Shown piece by piece: positions 8,842 through 11,530 of a DNA stretch of 11,530 nt. The translations under genes and the position numbers were made by a program. This DNA is from Smittium mucronatum. Lineage: Eukaryota > Kickxellomycota > Harpellomycetes > Harpellales > Legeriomycetaceae. Location of the stretch: contig LSSL01001172.1 of NCBI GenBank assembly GCA_001953115.1, forward strand, positions 1 to 11,530, in the 5' to 3' direction. Below the pieces are notes generated by a model. It was not told the origin of the DNA and did not search any database. It worked only from the letters and a program-made list of their open reading frames with translations. The stretch's first letter is position 1, and every line of letters starts with the position of its first letter.

Positions 8842-8935
8842 AATTTTTATATACCCACACGGAATTGAAATTAATATAGTGAAATATTTTTTTGAAATTT
8901 ACTGAAAATATGCTAATTCCAGAAAGAATAAGGAA
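8842..8935. repeat. Diverged direct repeat, copy 2
   Basis: Partner of 8546-8615 in the same orientation, about 300 bp downstream, sharing the two ordered blocks described there. The key shared word is CCAGAAA at 8919-8925. No target-site or terminal signature was seen. Confidence 0.35.
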
Positions 8936-9133
8936 TTATATGTGAATTTTATTTCCTCGTTTTTAATATGATTTTATTAGACTAAAAACAAAAACTCTAA
9001 TCTTAAATACCAAGTATAGATTAAAATTTATAATCAAATAAAATAATCAGTCATAAGAGTTCCGTGATACGAATTTTAAGATAAAAATTAATTAAAATGA
9101 TTAAAATATGCCTAAAAAATAAAGATTTAATTC

Positions 9134-9310
9134 TCATTTTGCCCTTTCGTCTACCCAGAGCTACTGATATCTCATAAACTCTCTTAGATTAATTTAATAA
9201 CACATTCTTACTCCCTTATCATTATGTTTACTATATTACATATTATCTTTCTTCGCCCTTATTGCTATTTTTATCTCTATTAATTTCTTCTTTTTCGACT
9301 TACCATCTCC
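9134..9310 (-). other. Strand-asymmetric purine tract with quasi-open frame
   Basis: On the plus strand, 9190-9315 is about three-quarters pyrimidine by eye, so the minus strand is purine-rich. One minus-strand frame, 9310 down to 9134, has 59 codons with only three internal stops. It starts with a strongly basic run (KSKKKKLIEIKIAIRAKKD). A decayed gene scrap is possible, but purine-rich DNA yields Lys/Glu/Arg codons automatically. There is no ATG and no recognised domain. Confidence 0.25.
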
Positions 9311-11530
9311 TCGCAAAATAAAAATATTTTTTATATTTGTAGGTTATTTCAAACATCAAAATTTAAGTGTTTTTTTAGTTTAGTTTATATATATATATAA
9401 ATTTTATATCTATTCAAAAAAAATTAATAAAAAAAATTACAAAATTATCGGAGAATTCTTTATAATAATCAATCCTGTTATAATATATAATTTTAAAATT
9501 CTTATCATTTAGTAATCATGTTGACATGTTGTTTTAAACCATCTCACATTCAATTTAAAAAGATAACACCGAACTTAATTTGAAATTTTAATAGCCAAAG
9601 ATAGATTAGAATAAATGAAGCTTTACTTCGCGATATAGTTTTAGTTTTAAAATTTTGGTTTTGAAAGTTTTGTCGGGGGAAAATTTATAAGGATTATTTT
9701 AACTTTCCATGCCTAAAAATGTTTATACTTTAATTATCAATTTTTTAATATAGTCGCGTTCTCTAGCTTTATTAAATTTTTTATATAAAAATATATTAGA
9801 AGTTTATTTTATAATCTGAAATGTAACAAAATTTGTACGGAAAATTTTATTAATTTTTTGACTAAATTAAGATCTGTTTATCAGAAAATTCTATTTTTTT
9901 AGAATAATTAATAATATTTTAATTAAAAAGGTATTTTTATAAGAATTTTTTTCGATTCTAAATAAGTTTTTACATTATAACATTCAATTATAATCATGCA
10001 ATATTCTTGAGTTTTTTTTGAGATAATTTTAGATTCAAATTAATTTTTTGATTAATTAAACAAGTGGGCATAGTTCAATATTGTTTAATGTTCATAAGTT
10101 TGAAGATAATAATTTGTATTTAATTTAATTTTTATATTTAAAATGTTTGAATAAAATTTTATGAAACATAAAATCAAAGAAAATTATATTTGAAAAGTTA
10201 TCCTTTTTTTTAAATTTTAGTATTTACGTTGATATAACTTTATTTATTAGGAAATTTGGTTTATATTATTAAAAAAAACCCAGTTAATTTTTTAAAGATT
10301 ATTTATAGTAATTTTAAGTCCTAAAATATAATTCGTTTTTAATATTTTACTTTTTATTTTAATGCTTGCTAAGTTTTAAAATCTGTATTTATACTAAATA
10401 TCATCATTCAGAATTATAGCTACATAATGGAATTCTTAAATATTAATTTTTAGTATTTTGTGAGCCTATGTCTTCGAATAATTTTAATAAATAAAAATTA
10501 TTTAGCACTTTAGCAAGTTTTATACTTGAGTTTTTCATGAGAACTAAAAATATTAAAGCTCTCTATTTTTTTTATTTTCTTATTCTATAAGGTAATTTTT
10601 TGAAAGTAAACTTTATTTACAAGGTTTTCTTTTCGATTATTTTTTTCATTTAGATAAGAGACGAATATTTTTGTTCTAGTAATACTAAAACTTCTAAATA
10701 AATATCCTTTAGTTGCTGATTTATATATTGGCTAAATAGTAAAGTTAAAAATCATAGCCTCAAATCCACCTGGGAGTAACTTTATAAAAAAATTTCAAAA
10801 TTTTAATTTACTTAAATTCTATGTCTATATTACCATATATCAATTGTATTTTAAGTAGATAATAACAAAAAAAACTGAATTTAGTGCTTAAAACAAACAC
10901 GTGATTATGATAATTTTTTTTTTTTCAATATTGAGCCAAATTGGAGAAGCTTTTTTTTATAAATGATTACAAAATAAAAAAATCTATCCTATAAATATTT
11001 CATGATTGAAAACACGATAAATATGACTTTTTATAAAAAAAGTTTCATTAATTTTTATTAAATTTAATTTCAGTTGAGAATTGCTTTAAAAGTTATTCTT
11101 ATCTACATTTTTTCTTTTATATAAATGATTCATTTAGTAGGTTTTATATTTATCTAAACTAACAATTTTTTAAATAAAATATATATTATTTTTTAATTAA
11201 GAAACGTGAAATTTTCAATTTTAGACTTATGAAAAATCTTTCAAAAAGAAAAGTTTAATTTTTAGAAAAATTTTCTTTAGAATTTAACCATCTTACATTC
11301 CAAAAAAAAAAAAGGTTTCAAGGCCACATTAAATAAAAATTAAATTTTTAGAACAAAAAAAATACACAGATTTTTTTATATTATATTAGAGATAGCAAAT
11401 TTATTACAGATATTTTGATATTAATTCCGATAAGAGACTTTTTTATATAAAATTTTTTCTTGAGTATTTCCCTAATAAAAAAACTGATCTATCGATAAGC
11501 TGCACAGTTTATTCTACTCAGTTTCAGATT
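9311..11530. other. Long AT-rich gene-free spacer
   Basis: About 2.2 kb with no supported gene, RNA or element. It includes a (TA)7 run at 9386-9399, a T12 run at 10914-10925 and an A12 run at 11302-11313. Stops are frequent in all frames, and the translations show no motifs. Confidence 0.55.
9386..9399. repeat. (TA)7 microsatellite
   Basis: Seven perfect TA dinucleotides on the plus strand within AT-rich spacer. No function is suggested. Confidence 0.85.

Noticed and set aside
1..11530. tRNA genes, CRISPR array, telomere repeats, bacterial operon
   Set aside because: Looked for T-arm-like GGTTC..A..CC words, regularly spaced repeats, telomere-type units and ribosome-site-plus-ORF patterns on both strands; none was convincing.

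Overview
This window looks like non-coding, gene-poor nuclear DNA from a very AT-rich eukaryote (by eye about four-fifths A+T). I find no intact protein gene, no tRNA or rRNA, no CRISPR array and no convincing promoter or operon structure. The few ATG- or TTG-started frames over 60 codons are low-complexity chance frames, a copy of a repeat, or the antisense of a decayed element. The best-supported content is dead mobile DNA: a non-LTR (LINE-type) retrotransposon fragment broken by frameshifts and stops. An AT-rich genome with long gene-free stretches and decaying LINEs would fit an expanded microsporidian genome (for example an Edhazardia- or Hamiltosporidium-like species). That is inference from composition and from the general look of the reverse transcriptase; other AT-rich eukaryotes are not excluded.

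Layout. 1-660 is AT-rich spacer with a short tandem duplication. 660-1180 is a patch with more G+C, which may be an old unidentified insertion. About 1690-2900 holds two inverted, tail-to-tail copies of one repeat, about 89% identical over an ungapped core, with a strong hairpin in the right copy. 2900-5980 is mostly featureless, with small repeats, one hairpin and one weak quasi-open frame. 5981-6003 is a pentanucleotide microsatellite.

6426-7765 is the LINE remnant on the + strand. It carries reverse transcriptase motif C, the two following conserved blocks, a thumb-like region, a degenerate CCHC zinc knuckle and a further C-terminal stretch. It is visibly richer in G+C than its flanks. The motif C aspartate pair, two zinc ligands and the reading frame are all damaged, so it is not autonomous. 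7766-11530 is AT-rich spacer with a diverged direct repeat near 8.55 and 8.85 kb, a strand-asymmetric purine/pyrimidine tract at 9.13-9.31 kb and a TA microsatellite.

No genes here work together. The window records insertion, inverted duplication and neutral decay. I did not find a new biological system. The items most worth checking are the inverted repeat and the LINE remnant.
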